64,000 nucleotides of DNA from Arthrobacter sp. FB24 (GTDB lineage: Bacteria; Actinomycetota; Actinomycetes; Actinomycetales; Micrococcaceae). Where the stretch lies: assembly GCF_000196235.1 (NCBI RefSeq), contig NC_008541.1, positions 682,001-746,000 on the forward strand, given 5' to 3'. The translations under genes were made by a program, and so were the position numbers. The stretch's first letter is position 1. Every line of letters starts with the position of its first letter. The notes under the pieces are model-generated. The model saw nothing but the letters and a program-made list of their open reading frames with translations, was not told the DNA's origin and did not search any database. This document shows positions 50,115 through 59,278 of this stretch, piece by piece.

Positions 50115-50936
50115 TCAGGCCCCGGTGGTATCTCCTGATTCGGCCGGATTGCCGGCTCCCTGCCCGGTGTCAGCCACGATCTTGAACATCGCCCCGGTGG
50201 GGTCGGCAAGGGTTGCCAGCCGGCCGAACGGGGTGTCGTCCGGCCCGTCGATCAACTGTGCGCCGAGGCTGACGGCTTTTTCGATCGAGGCGTCGGCGTC
50301 CTCCACGGCGAAGTAGACCTGCCAGTTGGACGGAACTTCGGCCGGTAGGTACGCGGAGGCGTCCATGATGCCCGCCTTCGCCGCTTCTCCCGCCCCAAGG
50401 GTGGTGTACCGGAACTCGGGAGTGTCGCTCATGACGTCGGTGTCCCAGCCGAAGACGTCCTCGTAGAACTTGACGGCGGCTGGATAGTCCTTGGCGTGAA
50501 GCTCGTGCCACGCCGGTGTGCCGGGCTCGGCCACGAGCTGGTAGCCCGTCATTTCGCGCGGCTGCCAGACGCCGATGGCCGCGCCGGTGGCATCGCCGAA
50601 GATTGCCATGACCCCCTGTTCCGGCACATCCATCGGGGGCATGAAGACTTGGCCGCCGTGCTCGGTGACGGCGGCAGCCGTGGCGGCGGCGTCGTCGGAA
50701 CGCAGGTAGGTGGACCAGGCGTCAGGCATCCCGGCCTGGCTTTCGTCCTTCTGCATGATGCCGGCCACCGACTTGCCGTTCTTTGTGGCGGTGATGTAAC
50801 CGCCGTACTTTTCCTGGTCGCCCGCCTGGAAGTCCCAGCCGAACAGTCCGCCGTAGAACTGCCGGGCACCGTCGGCGTCAGACGTCATCAGGTCGATCCA
50901 GCAGGGCGCGCCGGGAGTGATGTCAGGGCGGGGCAT
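50115..50936 (-). CDS. two-domain VOC-family protein
   Basis: 273 residues made of two VOC modules: PCWIDLMTSDADGARQFYGGLFGW (from 11) and PAWHELHAKDYPAAVKFYEDVFGW (from about 143), each ending in an F-x-D-P/A-TGA-type strand. Such tandem modules form a complete glyoxalase-like fold; substrate unknown. CAGGAG precedes the ATG at 50936. The frame upstream is ignored. Confidence 0.88.
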   Translation of the reverse strand: MPRPDITPGAPCWIDLMTSDADGARQFYGGLFGWDFQAGDQEKYGGYITATKNGKSVAGIMQKDESQAGMPDAWSTYLRSDDAAATAAAVTEHGGQVFMPPMDVPEQGVMAIFGDATGAAIGVWQPREMTGYQLVAEPGTPAWHELHAKDYPAAVKFYEDVFGWDTDVMSDTPEFRYTTLGAGEAAKAGIMDASAYLPAEVPSNWQVYFAVEDADASIEKAVSLGAQLIDGPDDTPFGRLATLADPTGAMFKIVADTGQGAGNPAESGDTTGA

Positions 50937-51063
50937 AGTGGCTCCTGTCGGTTTCCGCGGCAGACGTGGCCGAGGAGAAGGCTTGGTCAGTGAAGACAAA
51001 CCAGACACTATTCCGCAGCGCCGACACTTTCAATGCTCCCGGCCCAAACTTTCCCTTAACGGA

Positions 51064-51102
51064 AAATGCCCCGGATCCTGATGGTTCAGGACCCGGGGGC
51101 AT
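51064..51102 (-). terminator. terminator of tRNA-Ser(UGA)
   Basis: On the minus strand AATGCCCC(C)GGGTCCTGA pairs with TCAGGATCCGGGGCATT and is followed by TT, 7 nt after the tRNA. Confidence 0.85.
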
Positions 51103-51108
51103 TCTTCG

Positions 51109-51196
51109 CGGAAGGTAAGAGATTCGAACTCTTGGTACGGGGTTACCGCACACTGGTTTTCAAGACCAGCTCCTTCGGCCGCTCGGACAACCTTCC
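51109..51196 (-). tRNA. tRNA-Ser (anticodon UGA)
   Basis: 88 nt on the minus strand. The acceptor GGAAGGT pairs with ACCTTCC; anticodon arm CTGGT-CTTGAAA-ACCAG; long variable arm; T arm AGAGTTCGAATCTCT. Discriminator G, CCA not encoded. It is the third serine tRNA in the window. Confidence 0.97.
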
Positions 51197-51320
51197 TTAC
51201 CGAGTAGTGTTTCATAGGCAGTTGGCTGCGACAAAAACCGTCCGGAGTGTTTGCGGGCAGGCGCCGCCGCTGCACACACTATTTTTGTGGCAGGAAGCAG
51301 CTAGGAATCGGGAGTACACC

Positions 51321-52304
51321 ATGAAGGCCGTCTACGTTAGCGAGGCCGGCGGGCCAGAGGTGCTCGAAGTGCGCGAGGTCCCGGCACCGGTTCCCGGCCC
51401 CGGCGAAGTGCTGATCGACGTCGTCGCCGCAGGCCTCAACCGCGCCGATGTCCAGCAGCGCCGGGGTTTCTACCCGCCGCCGCCCGGGGCGTCGGAGATC
51501 CTTGGCCTGGAAGTGTCCGGCCGGATAGCGGGCTTTGGCCCCGACGTGTCCAAGCCGTTCTCCGTTGGGGACAGGGTGGTGGCACTGCTGGCGGGCGGCG
51601 GCTACGCGCAGCAGGTGGCAGTCCCTGCCGAACAGGTACTGAGAATTCCCGACGGCGTGGATCTGGTCACCGCTGCCTCCCTCCCCGAAGTGGCGGCCAC
51701 CGTCTATTCGAATTTGATTATGACGGCGCAGCTGCAGCCGGGTGAGACAGTGCTGATCCACGGCGCCACCGGAGGCATCGGCACCATGGCCATCCAGCTC
51801 GCCAAAGCCTTCGGCGCCATAGTGGCCACCACGGCCGGAACTGCGGAGAAGGTTGGTACCGCCAAGGCCTTCCTCGGGGCGGACATCGCCATCAATTACA
51901 CCGAAGAGGACTTTCCTGAAGCCCTCCGCGCACAAAACGGCGGACACGGTGCCGACGTCATCCTGGACGTGGTGGGAGCCAAGTATCTCCGGCAGAACGT
52001 TGACGCGCTGGCGGACTATGGCCGGCTGATCGTGATCGGGCTCCAGGGTGGCACCAAAGCGGAACTGGACCTCGGGAAGCTTCTGAGTAAGCGTGCCGCC
52101 ATCATCGGCACTGCCCTGCGTCCGCGTCCGGTGGCGGAGAAGGGCGTGATCATGAATGCCGTCCGGGAAGCCGTGTGGCCGCTCCTTGCCGACGGGCGCA
52201 TCCGGCCTCTGGTTGCCAGGACCTTCCCGCTGGACCAGGTGCGCGCGGCCCACGAATACTTCGACTCCGGCGACCATGTGGGGAAGGTCCTGCTGGTCAT
52301 GTAG
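51321..52304 (+). CDS. NAD(P)H:quinone oxidoreductase (QOR, MDR family)
   Basis: 327 residues, zinc-free MDR enzyme. N-terminal MKAVYVSEAGGPEVLEVREV, LNRADVQQRRGFYPPPPGAS typical of the PIG3/QOR branch, and the NADPH-binding ETVLIHGATGGIGTMAIQLAKA. It transfers electrons from NADPH to quinones or related acceptors. The ATG lies behind GGGAG. It stands between tRNA-Ser and a padR gene. Confidence 0.92.
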   Translation: MKAVYVSEAGGPEVLEVREVPAPVPGPGEVLIDVVAAGLNRADVQQRRGFYPPPPGASEILGLEVSGRIAGFGPDVSKPFSVGDRVVALLAGGGYAQQVAVPAEQVLRIPDGVDLVTAASLPEVAATVYSNLIMTAQLQPGETVLIHGATGGIGTMAIQLAKAFGAIVATTAGTAEKVGTAKAFLGADIAINYTEEDFPEALRAQNGGHGADVILDVVGAKYLRQNVDALADYGRLIVIGLQGGTKAELDLGKLLSKRAAIIGTALRPRPVAEKGVIMNAVREAVWPLLADGRIRPLVARTFPLDQVRAAHEYFDSGDHVGKVLLVM

Positions 52305-52372
52305 CCTGACCTTCCGGCCCGTGGATGGATACCCGGTATTGCCTTGGCGGCTGAATGACGCTAATGTAATTC

Positions 52373-52385
52373 CATACGCGGTATG
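52373..52385. promoter_or_regulatory. small palindrome upstream of padR
   Basis: CATACGCGGTATG (5-3-5 inverted repeat) lies 55 bp before the PadR ATG, within ATGTAATTCCATACGCGGTA. PadR proteins often repress their own promoter through such sites. Confidence 0.4.
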
Positions 52386-52439
52386 CACGCGTCTTGGGGG
52401 CGCGTGTATGCCGTCGTCTTTGCGACATCAGGGGGCAGC

Positions 52440-52979
52440 ATGTCCATTCGCCACAGTCTCCTCGCCCTGCTCCAGGACAAACCCCGTTACGGGTACCAGT
52501 TGAGGGTTGAGTTTGAGGACCGCACCGGCTCCGCCTGGCCGCTGAACATCGGGCAGGTCTACACCACGCTGGACCGTCTGGAACGGGACGGGCTGGTCAG
52601 GAACGACGGCGGCGACGGCGAGGGCCATGTCATCTACAGCATCACGGACGCAGGCCGGGGCGAAGTCACGAGCTGGTTCCAAGCCCCCGTTGGCCGCGGC
52701 AACCCTCCCAGGAACGAACTCGCCATTAAGCTCGCCCTTGCCGTGACCATTCCCGGCGTGGACGTCGCAGCTGTTATCCAGGCCCAGCGCGGCGAGTCCA
52801 TGAAGGCCCTGCAGGACTACACCAAGTCCCGTCGGGACGCTTCAGCCAGCCAGCGCCGGGCGGACACCGCCTGGCTGCTCGTGCTGGATTCGCTGATCTT
52901 CCAGACCGAAGCCGAAGTCCGGTGGCTGGACCTTTGCGAAGCGCGGATGGCGCAGCTGAATTCCCCGGCCAACCCGTAG
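52440..52979 (+). CDS. PadR-family transcriptional regulator
   Basis: 179 residues. The winged helix MSIRHSLLALLQDKPRYGYQL ... WPLNIGQVYTTLDRLERDGLV is the PadR N-terminal domain; the C-terminal helical Vir-like domain covers residues 90-179. PadR genes usually adjoin an ABC exporter, but none is adjacent here; the quinone oxidoreductase upstream is the only near neighbour in the same orientation. GGGGGCAGC precedes the ATG. Confidence 0.88.
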   Translation: MSIRHSLLALLQDKPRYGYQLRVEFEDRTGSAWPLNIGQVYTTLDRLERDGLVRNDGGDGEGHVIYSITDAGRGEVTSWFQAPVGRGNPPRNELAIKLALAVTIPGVDVAAVIQAQRGESMKALQDYTKSRRDASASQRRADTAWLLVLDSLIFQTEAEVRWLDLCEARMAQLNSPANP

Positions 52980-53130
52980 CCGGACCGCCTTTTCCTGCCA
53001 CTCAACGCTGCCTTCCGACCGTTCGGCGAGGCGGGCAGGGCGCTCCGTCCCAAAGCAGTATCCGTGCGTCCCCGGCATTGGTATGGTGCGAAGGGGAGAT
53101 CTATTCAGCTGGGGTTCTCGAGGAGGAGAC

Positions 53131-55431
53131 ATGGGCAAAATGCCGGATGGCAAGGCGCGGACAGCATTATCGGAGGACGCGCTGGTGCCTGATCCAAAGC
53201 TTCCGCCAACATCGGTGGACGAGACGGTCCTCGAGGCGGAAGAGCGCAAGTGGACACCCGCGAAGATCGCCATCTGGGCGGCCATCGCCCTGCTTGGCGG
53301 CGTTGCCTGGTTCATGCTGGCGATCATCCGCGGCGAGACAGTCAACGCAATCTGGTTTGTCTTCGCGTCTGTCTGCACGTACCTGATCGGATACCGCTTT
53401 TACTCCAAGGTGATCGAACGCTACATCACCAAGCCCAATGACCGCCGGGCCACACCCGCGGAGTACAAAGCTGACGGCAAGGACTACGTCCGCACGGACC
53501 GCAACGTCCTCTTCGGCCACCACTTTGCGGCCATCGCCGGCGCCGGGCCGCTTGTCGGCCCTGTCCTTGCGGCCCAGATGGGCTACCTGCCCGGCACCAT
53601 CTGGATCATCATCGGCGTCGTGCTGGCCGGAGCGGTGCAGGACTACCTCGTGCTGTTCTTCTCCATGCGCCGCGGAGGCCGCTCGCTGGGCCAGATGGCC
53701 CGTGAGGAACTTGGCGTGATCGGGGGCACCGCAGCCCTCATCGCCACTCTGCTGATCATGGTGATCATCGTGGCCATCCTGGCCCTCGTCGTCGTGAACG
53801 CACTGGCCGAAAGCCCCTGGGGCGTTTTCTCCGTCGGCATGACAATCCCCATCGCCCTCTTTATGGGCGTGTACCTCCGCGTTCTTAGGCCCGGCAAGGT
53901 CCTGGAAGTGTCGCTGATCGGCTTCGTGCTGCTGATGGCTGCCATCATCGGCGGCGGCGCCGTGGCCGGAACGGAGTGGGGCGCAGCGTTCTTCACTCTG
54001 GACAAGGTCACCATCGCATGGGGCCTGGTTGTCTACGGCTTCATCGCCGCCATCCTGCCGGTGTGGCTCCTGCTGGCTCCCAGGGATTACCTCTCCACGT
54101 TCATGAAGATCGGCGTGATCGTCATGCTGGCGCTGGCCATCATCGTGGTCCGGCCCGAAATCAGCGTTCCGGCGTTCAGCGAATTCGCGAGCCGGGAGAA
54201 CGGGCCCGTGTTCCCCGGGGCGCTCTTCCCGTTCCTATTCGTCACGATTGCCTGCGGCGCGCTGTCCGGCTTCCACGCACTGATTGCCTCCGGCACCACC
54301 CCGAAGCTGATCGAAAAGGAACGCCAGGCGCGCCTGATCGGCTACGGCGGCATGCTGATGGAGTCCTTCGTGGCCATCATGGCCCTCGTCGCAGCCATCT
54401 CCATCGACCGCGGGCTGTACTTCGCCATGAACTCCCCGGCCGCCCTGACCGGTGGCACGGTGCAAACCGCTGCCACCTGGGTCAACAGCCTGGGCCTTGC
54501 CGGTGTGAACCTCACTCCGGACCTCCTGGCTGAGACCGCCAGGAATGTCGGCGAGGAAAGCATCGTGTCGCGCACGGGCGGTGCACCCACCCTTGCTGTG
54601 GGCCTGGCCCACATCATGCAGCAGTTCATCGGCGGCACGGCGATGATGGCGTTCTGGTACCACTTCGCCATCATGTTCGAGGCGCTGTTCATCCTGACCG
54701 CCGTGGATGCCGGCACCCGCGTGGCCCGCTTTATGCTGCAGGATTCCATCGGCAACTTCATTCCCAAGTTCAAGGAACACTCGTGGCGGCCGGGAGCCTG
54801 GCTCTGCACGGCCATCATGGTGGGCGCCTGGGGTGCGGTGCTGCTGATGGGCGTCACCGACCCGCTGGGCGGTATCAACACGCTGTTCCCGCTGTTCGGC
54901 ATAGCCAACCAGCTGCTCGCGGCTATCGCGCTGTCTGTCTGCATGGCCATCGCCGCCAGGCGGGCCTCGTTCAAGTACCTCTGGATTGTCGCGCTTCCGC
55001 TGGCTTTTGCAGCAGTCGTCACCATCACCGCCAGCTTCCAGAAGATCTTCTCTCCTGTTCCGGCGGTAGGTTACTTCGCCAACAACGCGGCGTTCGCCAA
55101 GGCGCTGGCTGACGGCAAGAAGGAATTCGGCACGGCCAAGACCGTCGCGGCCATGGAAGCCGTGGTGCGCAACACCATGATCCAGGGCTGGCTGTCGGTG
55201 ATCTTCGTGGTGCTGAGCATCATTGTCATCATGACGGCGATCGTGGCAACCGCAAAGGCGTTCCGCAACGCACGCGACGGCATCGCCCACACGGACCACG
55301 AGGACCCGGCCGTGCCTTCCCGGACGTATGCTCCAGCGGGATTCATACCCACGGCGGCCGAACGGGAGCTCGTGGGCGAATGGAACAAACTTCCCGCCGA
55401 GCTGCGTCTCGAAAAGCCAGCACACCACTGA
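53131..55431 (+). CDS. cstA: carbon starvation protein CstA (pyruvate/peptide transporter)
   Basis: 766 residues, about 16 helices. Conserved blocks are FGHHFAAIAGAGPLVGPVLAA, GALSGFHALIASGTTPK and MAFWYHFAIMFEALFILTAVDAGTR. In E. coli this family takes up pyruvate and peptides during starvation. AGGAGGAGAC lies before ATG 53131. The small ybdD-type gene follows after 13 bp, the usual arrangement. Confidence 0.95.
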   Translation: MGKMPDGKARTALSEDALVPDPKLPPTSVDETVLEAEERKWTPAKIAIWAAIALLGGVAWFMLAIIRGETVNAIWFVFASVCTYLIGYRFYSKVIERYITKPNDRRATPAEYKADGKDYVRTDRNVLFGHHFAAIAGAGPLVGPVLAAQMGYLPGTIWIIIGVVLAGAVQDYLVLFFSMRRGGRSLGQMAREELGVIGGTAALIATLLIMVIIVAILALVVVNALAESPWGVFSVGMTIPIALFMGVYLRVLRPGKVLEVSLIGFVLLMAAIIGGGAVAGTEWGAAFFTLDKVTIAWGLVVYGFIAAILPVWLLLAPRDYLSTFMKIGVIVMLALAIIVVRPEISVPAFSEFASRENGPVFPGALFPFLFVTIACGALSGFHALIASGTTPKLIEKERQARLIGYGGMLMESFVAIMALVAAISIDRGLYFAMNSPAALTGGTVQTAATWVNSLGLAGVNLTPDLLAETARNVGEESIVSRTGGAPTLAVGLAHIMQQFIGGTAMMAFWYHFAIMFEALFILTAVDAGTRVARFMLQDSIGNFIPKFKEHSWRPGAWLCTAIMVGAWGAVLLMGVTDPLGGINTLFPLFGIANQLLAAIALSVCMAIAARRASFKYLWIVALPLAFAAVVTITASFQKIFSPVPAVGYFANNAAFAKALADGKKEFGTAKTVAAMEAVVRNTMIQGWLSVIFVVLSIIVIMTAIVATAKAFRNARDGIAHTDHEDPAVPSRTYAPAGFIPTAAERELVGEWNKLPAELRLEKPAHH

Positions 55432-55444
55432 TGGGAAGCCGGTC

Positions 55445-55636
55445 ATGAACGCGATCCTCGAAGGTTTCCGTGGCTTCGCCCGGTACTTCGGCGGAGTGAT
55501 GGGTGCGGACGCCTATGCGAAGTACCTGGAGCACCACGCGGCCTCGGGACATGAGGACGCGCCCATGACCGAGCGGGAGTTCTGGCGGGACCACACGGAC
55601 CGCCAGGACAGCAATCCCCAAGGCCGCTGCTGTTGA
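55445..55636 (+). CDS. YbdD/YjiX-family small protein
   Basis: 63 residues: GFRGFARYFGGVMGADAYAKYLEHH and APMTEREFWRDHTDRQDSNPQGRCC, the family pattern with a conserved Cys pair at the end. YjiX/YbdD proteins are obligate partners of CstA-family pyruvate transporters. It is placed directly after cstA in the same operon. Confidence 0.92.
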   Translation: MNAILEGFRGFARYFGGVMGADAYAKYLEHHAASGHEDAPMTEREFWRDHTDRQDSNPQGRCC

Positions 55637-55658
55637 AGGGCTGCTAAGCACACTTGCG

Positions 55659-55701
55659 CCAGGGGCGCCGCCGGACAGTTAAAGTCCGACGGCGCCCCTG
55701 G
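55659..55701 (+). terminator. terminator of the cstA operon
   Basis: CCAGGGGCGCCGCCGGAC pairs with GTCCGACGGCGCCCCTGG (one mismatch) around AGTTAAA, followed by CCTTTCC, 22 bp after the stop. Confidence 0.9.
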
Positions 55702-55787
55702 CCTTTCCGGGGCACTGCCGGTTGCGTTCGGGTCAACTGGGCTAATTGACTGGCGCTGGCGCTGGCGGCTCGTGAGAGTATGAACCC

Positions 55788-56411
55788 ATGAGCGATCCGA
55801 ACGACACTCAGCCTGCTGTTGAAGACCCTGTAGAGGGCACCACTATCGACGACGCGGCCCCGTCCGGTCCGGCGGCGAACGCGGAAGTCGGGCCCCGGCC
55901 CAAGGGGAGCAACCTCCAGGACCTGGTGGACGAGCCCGCCAAGGTGATGCGGATCGGCACCATGATCAAGCAGCTGCTGGATGAAGTGAAGTCCGCGCCC
56001 TTGGATGAAGCCGCGCGCGGCCGCCTCGCAGCGATCCACGAACGCTCCATCAAGGAACTCGAGGACGGTCTGGCGCCGGAACTCGTCGCAGAGCTGGAAC
56101 GGATCAGCCTGCCGTTTCCGGAACAGGCCACGCCGTCTGATGCGGAACTGCGCATTGCCCAGGCCCAGCTGGTGGGCTGGTTGGAAGGGCTGTTCCACGG
56201 CATCCAGACCGCCATTGCCGCGCAGCATGCCGCCCGCGATCACGCCGTGGCGCAGCGGCAGCTGCGCCAGCTGCCGCCGGGCACCGTGATCGCGCCCGGC
56301 GTCGTGATCGGCGAGGACGGCGAGCCGCAGCGTGCCCGGGCACCTCACCCCGCCGGGGAACGGGCAGGAGCGCCGGAGGACCCGGACCACGGTCCCGGCC
56401 AGTACCTCTAG
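55788..56411 (+). CDS. bpa: bacterial proteasome activator Bpa (PafE)
   Basis: 207 residues. The central four-helix core (NLQDLVDEPAKVMRIGTMIKQLL to AAQHAARDHAV, about 42-150) forms a dodecameric ring in relatives. The C-terminus is GPGQYL; the GQYL motif docks into the proteasome alpha-ring and opens the gate without ATP. The N-terminal 40 residues are acidic and disordered. It implies that the genome encodes a 20S proteasome. GAGTAT lies 6 nt before the ATG (leaderless). Confidence 0.93.
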   Translation: MSDPNDTQPAVEDPVEGTTIDDAAPSGPAANAEVGPRPKGSNLQDLVDEPAKVMRIGTMIKQLLDEVKSAPLDEAARGRLAAIHERSIKELEDGLAPELVAELERISLPFPEQATPSDAELRIAQAQLVGWLEGLFHGIQTAIAAQHAARDHAVAQRQLRQLPPGTVIAPGVVIGEDGEPQRARAPHPAGERAGAPEDPDHGPGQYL

Positions 56412-56418
56412 GTTCCGC

Positions 56419-56874
56419 GTGGCATTTTTCGCAGCCGCCCGCCAGGGGCGCAAGGACGACGCCGAGCTCGGCAAAGGGCTGTGGCGCCGCGCCCATGACC
56501 GTTTCCTTCGCGGCCTCGACCGGTTCCATCAGGTCCTGGAAGGCGTCGAGGATGACCGGCTGTATGCCGAGCTGGTGGAGATCGCGAACGACCTTTCCGC
56601 GCTCTCGGTGCGGGTCCGGCAGGTCTGCGTCGAAGCCCAGCGGCGTTCACCCAGCGAGGGGCTGGACATCCCGGGAGCATTGGCGGGCGTGCACCGGTCG
56701 CTGTCCAAAGCAGGCAACTCGCTCGCCACCACGGCTGAGGCCGCGGCGATGCTCCGACTCGCCGTCGGTCCTGTCCCGGTAGGTGCAGCCTCGGTCCGCC
56801 GCCGGGCGGAATCGGTCTTTGAACAGATCGCCGACGCCGAGCGTCGCCTTTCCGAGCAGCCGCCGGAATCGTAG
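56419..56874 (+). CDS. hypothetical helical protein following bpa
   Basis: 151 residues, GTG start 7 bp after the bpa stop. Almost all alpha-helical (LGKGLWRRAHDRFLRGLDRFHQVLEGV, DDRLYAELVEIANDLSALSVRV), no membrane segment, no catalytic motif. The tight spacing suggests cotranscription with bpa. I do not recognise the family. Confidence 0.7.
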   Translation: MAFFAAARQGRKDDAELGKGLWRRAHDRFLRGLDRFHQVLEGVEDDRLYAELVEIANDLSALSVRVRQVCVEAQRRSPSEGLDIPGALAGVHRSLSKAGNSLATTAEAAAMLRLAVGPVPVGAASVRRRAESVFEQIADAERRLSEQPPES

Positions 56875-56991
56875 GGGACAGGAGAACCAACCCCGCGAGC
56901 TGGCAGACAGGCTGGCTATTCCCGGTTAAGCGCCTAGCTTAGCCAGCCGTTTTTGCTGGCCGGACGGTGCTGCGGTTGGCAGTATGAAGTA

Positions 56992-57837
56992 ATGACTTTT
57001 TCTCCTGAACTGACTTTCAACGACGGCAACACCATTCCCCAGCTTGGCTACGGAGTGTGGCAGGTCGAGGACGACGTAGCGGAAAAGGTAGTGGTCCAGG
57101 CTTTCGAAGCCGGCTTCCGCCACATCGACACCGCCAAGATCTACGGCAACGAAGCAGGCGTGGGCCGCGCCATCGAGCGCTCCGGATTGAAGCCGGAGGA
57201 CATCTTCATCACCACCAAGCTGTGGAATGCCGACCAGGGGTACGAATCCACCCTCGCGGCCTTTGAAGCATCCATGGAACGCCTCGGCCTCGAAACCCTG
57301 GACCTTTACCTCATCCACTGGCAGCAGCCGCAGCAGGACAAGTACGTGGACACTTGGAAGGCTCTCATCGAGCTCCAGAAGCGCGGCCGCGTCAAGTCCA
57401 TCGGTGTCTCCAACTTCACCACCGAGGGACTCCAGCGGATCATCGATGAGACCGGTGTTGTCCCGGCCATCAACCAGGTTGAACTGCACCCGTTCTTCAA
57501 CCAGGCCGAACTGCGGGAATTCAACGCGTCCAAGGGCATCCTCACCCAGGCATGGTCGCCGCTGGGCCAGGGCGGCGAGCTCCTGGAGCACCCGGCCATC
57601 GCGGAGATCGCGGCCAAGCACAATGCCACGCCGGCCCAGGTGGTCATTGCCTGGCACCTGGCCATCGGCAACGTGGTGATTCCGAAGTCCGTCACGGAGT
57701 CCCGGATCCGCGAAAACTACGCTGCCCTGGACGTTACTTTGGACGAGGCAGACATCCAGGCCGTCAACGGGCTGGACCGGACTGCTGAAGGCGCCGGCCG
57801 CATCGGCCCGGACCCGGCCGTTTCCGACTTCGCCTAA
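56992..57837 (+). CDS. aldo/keto reductase (2,5-diketo-D-gluconate reductase type)
   Basis: 281 residues, TIM barrel. Catalytic tetrad Asp46 and Tyr51 (GFRHIDTAKIYGNEAGVG), Lys76 (IFITTKLW) and His109 (LDLYLIHWQ); NADPH site IPKSVTESRIREN. Reduces carbonyls with NADPH; the nearest named relatives are Dkg and methylglyoxal reductases. ATG 56992 is chosen because the family N-terminus starts there. Confidence 0.93.
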   Translation: MTFSPELTFNDGNTIPQLGYGVWQVEDDVAEKVVVQAFEAGFRHIDTAKIYGNEAGVGRAIERSGLKPEDIFITTKLWNADQGYESTLAAFEASMERLGLETLDLYLIHWQQPQQDKYVDTWKALIELQKRGRVKSIGVSNFTTEGLQRIIDETGVVPAINQVELHPFFNQAELREFNASKGILTQAWSPLGQGGELLEHPAIAEIAAKHNATPAQVVIAWHLAIGNVVIPKSVTESRIRENYAALDVTLDEADIQAVNGLDRTAEGAGRIGPDPAVSDFA

Positions 57838-57909
57838 GCGGCTGCACTTCGCCTAAGCAGCTGCAGGGCCCGGGCTTAGGGCGCGGGCACAAGCTTGAAG
57901 GGTTCCTGC

Positions 57910-57946
57910 CAGGAGGCCCCGCACTCACACAGTGCGGGGCCTCCTG
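57910..57946. terminator. bidirectional terminator between convergent genes
   Basis: CAGGAGGCCCCGCACT pairs perfectly with AGTGCGGGGCCTCCTG around CACAC. It lies between the ends of the aldo/keto reductase and the minus-strand hypothetical gene. Confidence 0.85.
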
Positions 57947-57953
57947 CGTTGAC

Positions 57954-58190
57954 TCAGGCTGCCAGCCGTCCCTGCTCCGCCGGAACAGCATCGATTACAG
58001 CCCAGCCGTCCTCGTCGGAGGCGTTCCGGCTGGCAAACCGCTCTGCTTCCGGCAGGGTGTCGAACATTTCCGTGCGGATCAAGCCGCAGTCGGCATCAAA
58101 GTAGGTGACGTGGAATTCCCGGTGCCCCGCGGCGTCGCCGCCGAGGTGCCCCGGAGTGGTTGCCTGGCTGGTGCTGAGGTTCTTGTCCAT
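57954..58190 (-). CDS. small hypothetical protein
   Basis: 78 residues, soluble. Pattern: HREFHVTYFDADCGLIRTEMFDTLPEAERFASRNASDEDGWAVIDAV, a beta-beta-alpha-beta arrangement with one Cys. ATG 58190 follows CACACT by 6 nt, the leaderless spacing; a GTG/ATG five codons upstream is an alternative. No family recognised. Confidence 0.65.
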   Translation of the reverse strand: MDKNLSTSQATTPGHLGGDAAGHREFHVTYFDADCGLIRTEMFDTLPEAERFASRNASDEDGWAVIDAVPAEQGRLAA

Positions 58191-58230
58191 GAATCCAGTG
58201 TGCAACCGGCCTCTGACAGTAAAGGGCCAC

Positions 58231-59193
58231 TCAGTCCGGCGTGTTGCGAAGCCGGAGCATTCTCTCCCGGACGAGAACCTCCGCCCGCTGTTCCTTTTCC
58301 GCGGCCCGGACTGCCAACTGCATCCGGGCGGCAGCGGCCGCCTTCTGTTTCCTTGCCAGGTCGAATTCCTCGTCCACCTTCTTGAGGCGCTCGCGAAGAC
58401 TGCGCGCTTCTTCGCCGAGCCGTGTCATGGCCTGGGCGGCTTCCTCGAATTCCGCTGTGCGGGCCCGGGCTTCCTCTGCCGCCGACCGGGCAGCCTCTTC
58501 AGCTTCGGCCAGGCGCGCCGCGGCGCGTTCGACGGCCGACGGCGTGGGAGCCGGGCGCTTCGTCCCCACCGCTTTCAACCGCGGTTTTTCAATGGAGGCA
58601 GCCGTCGGGATCCTGTCCGGCGGAGCGGCGTCCTCGGAAGGGCCGGCGTCCGACGGCGGCTCTGCGGGCAGCGCGGGGCCGCCGGGGACCGCCATGGCAT
58701 CCCGGAGATCCACCCGGTCCACTCCGTCCGCCGACAGCACCCGGAGCAGCCGGCCGCTCCGCACGGCTCCCTCCGCACCCTCGTCAACGGTGGCAGCCCG
58801 CAAGGTCGCTTCGACCTCCGCTGCGACGGCGGCGCTCAGTTTGCGCCCCCGCTGTTCCGCCACCTCACGCAGAATTCCCATCACGCGGCTGAGGAGCTGG
58901 CGACGCTCCTGCGAGAGCGTGCGGAGGGCACCGGCGTCGAGGTCTTCCTGGGCGCTGCGCATGGCGGCTCCCAGCTCTGCGAGCTCCCGCAGCGAGTCCG
59001 GGCGGTACACAGCGAGCATGTTCACCGCCCAGGCGGCCGCGGACGGCTTGGGCAGTGCACGGACGGCCTCAGCAAGGTCACGCCCGCCGTCCGCAGCAGC
59101 AGCCTTTGCCGCCACTGTCCGGGCCGCCACGAATCCCTCGAGGGGAAGCCGGTAGAGTGCGGAGGCAATTTCCACCAATTGTTGCTCTCCCAT
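58231..59193 (-). CDS. conserved actinobacterial helical/coiled-coil protein
   Basis: 320 residues. An N-terminal helical domain (MGEQQLVEIASALYRLPLEGFVAARTVAAKAAAADGG region, with KPSAAAWAVNML) is followed by a flexible Pro/Ala-rich stretch and a C-terminal coiled coil of about 100 residues rich in Ala/Glu/Arg. No membrane segment and no catalytic motif. TATGAT (59200-59205) is 6 nt before the ATG. Function unknown. Confidence 0.75.
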   Translation of the reverse strand: MGEQQLVEIASALYRLPLEGFVAARTVAAKAAAADGGRDLAEAVRALPKPSAAAWAVNMLAVYRPDSLRELAELGAAMRSAQEDLDAGALRTLSQERRQLLSRVMGILREVAEQRGRKLSAAVAAEVEATLRAATVDEGAEGAVRSGRLLRVLSADGVDRVDLRDAMAVPGGPALPAEPPSDAGPSEDAAPPDRIPTAASIEKPRLKAVGTKRPAPTPSAVERAAARLAEAEEAARSAAEEARARTAEFEEAAQAMTRLGEEARSLRERLKKVDEEFDLARKQKAAAAARMQLAVRAAEKEQRAEVLVRERMLRLRNTPD

Positions 59194-59278
59194 GCGAGCA
59201 TCATAGGGGTCCGGTGGAGGCGTCAGCGTGTCAGCCCAACAAACCGCCGGGTATCAACGTCGTTGTGGAGGAAACCGA

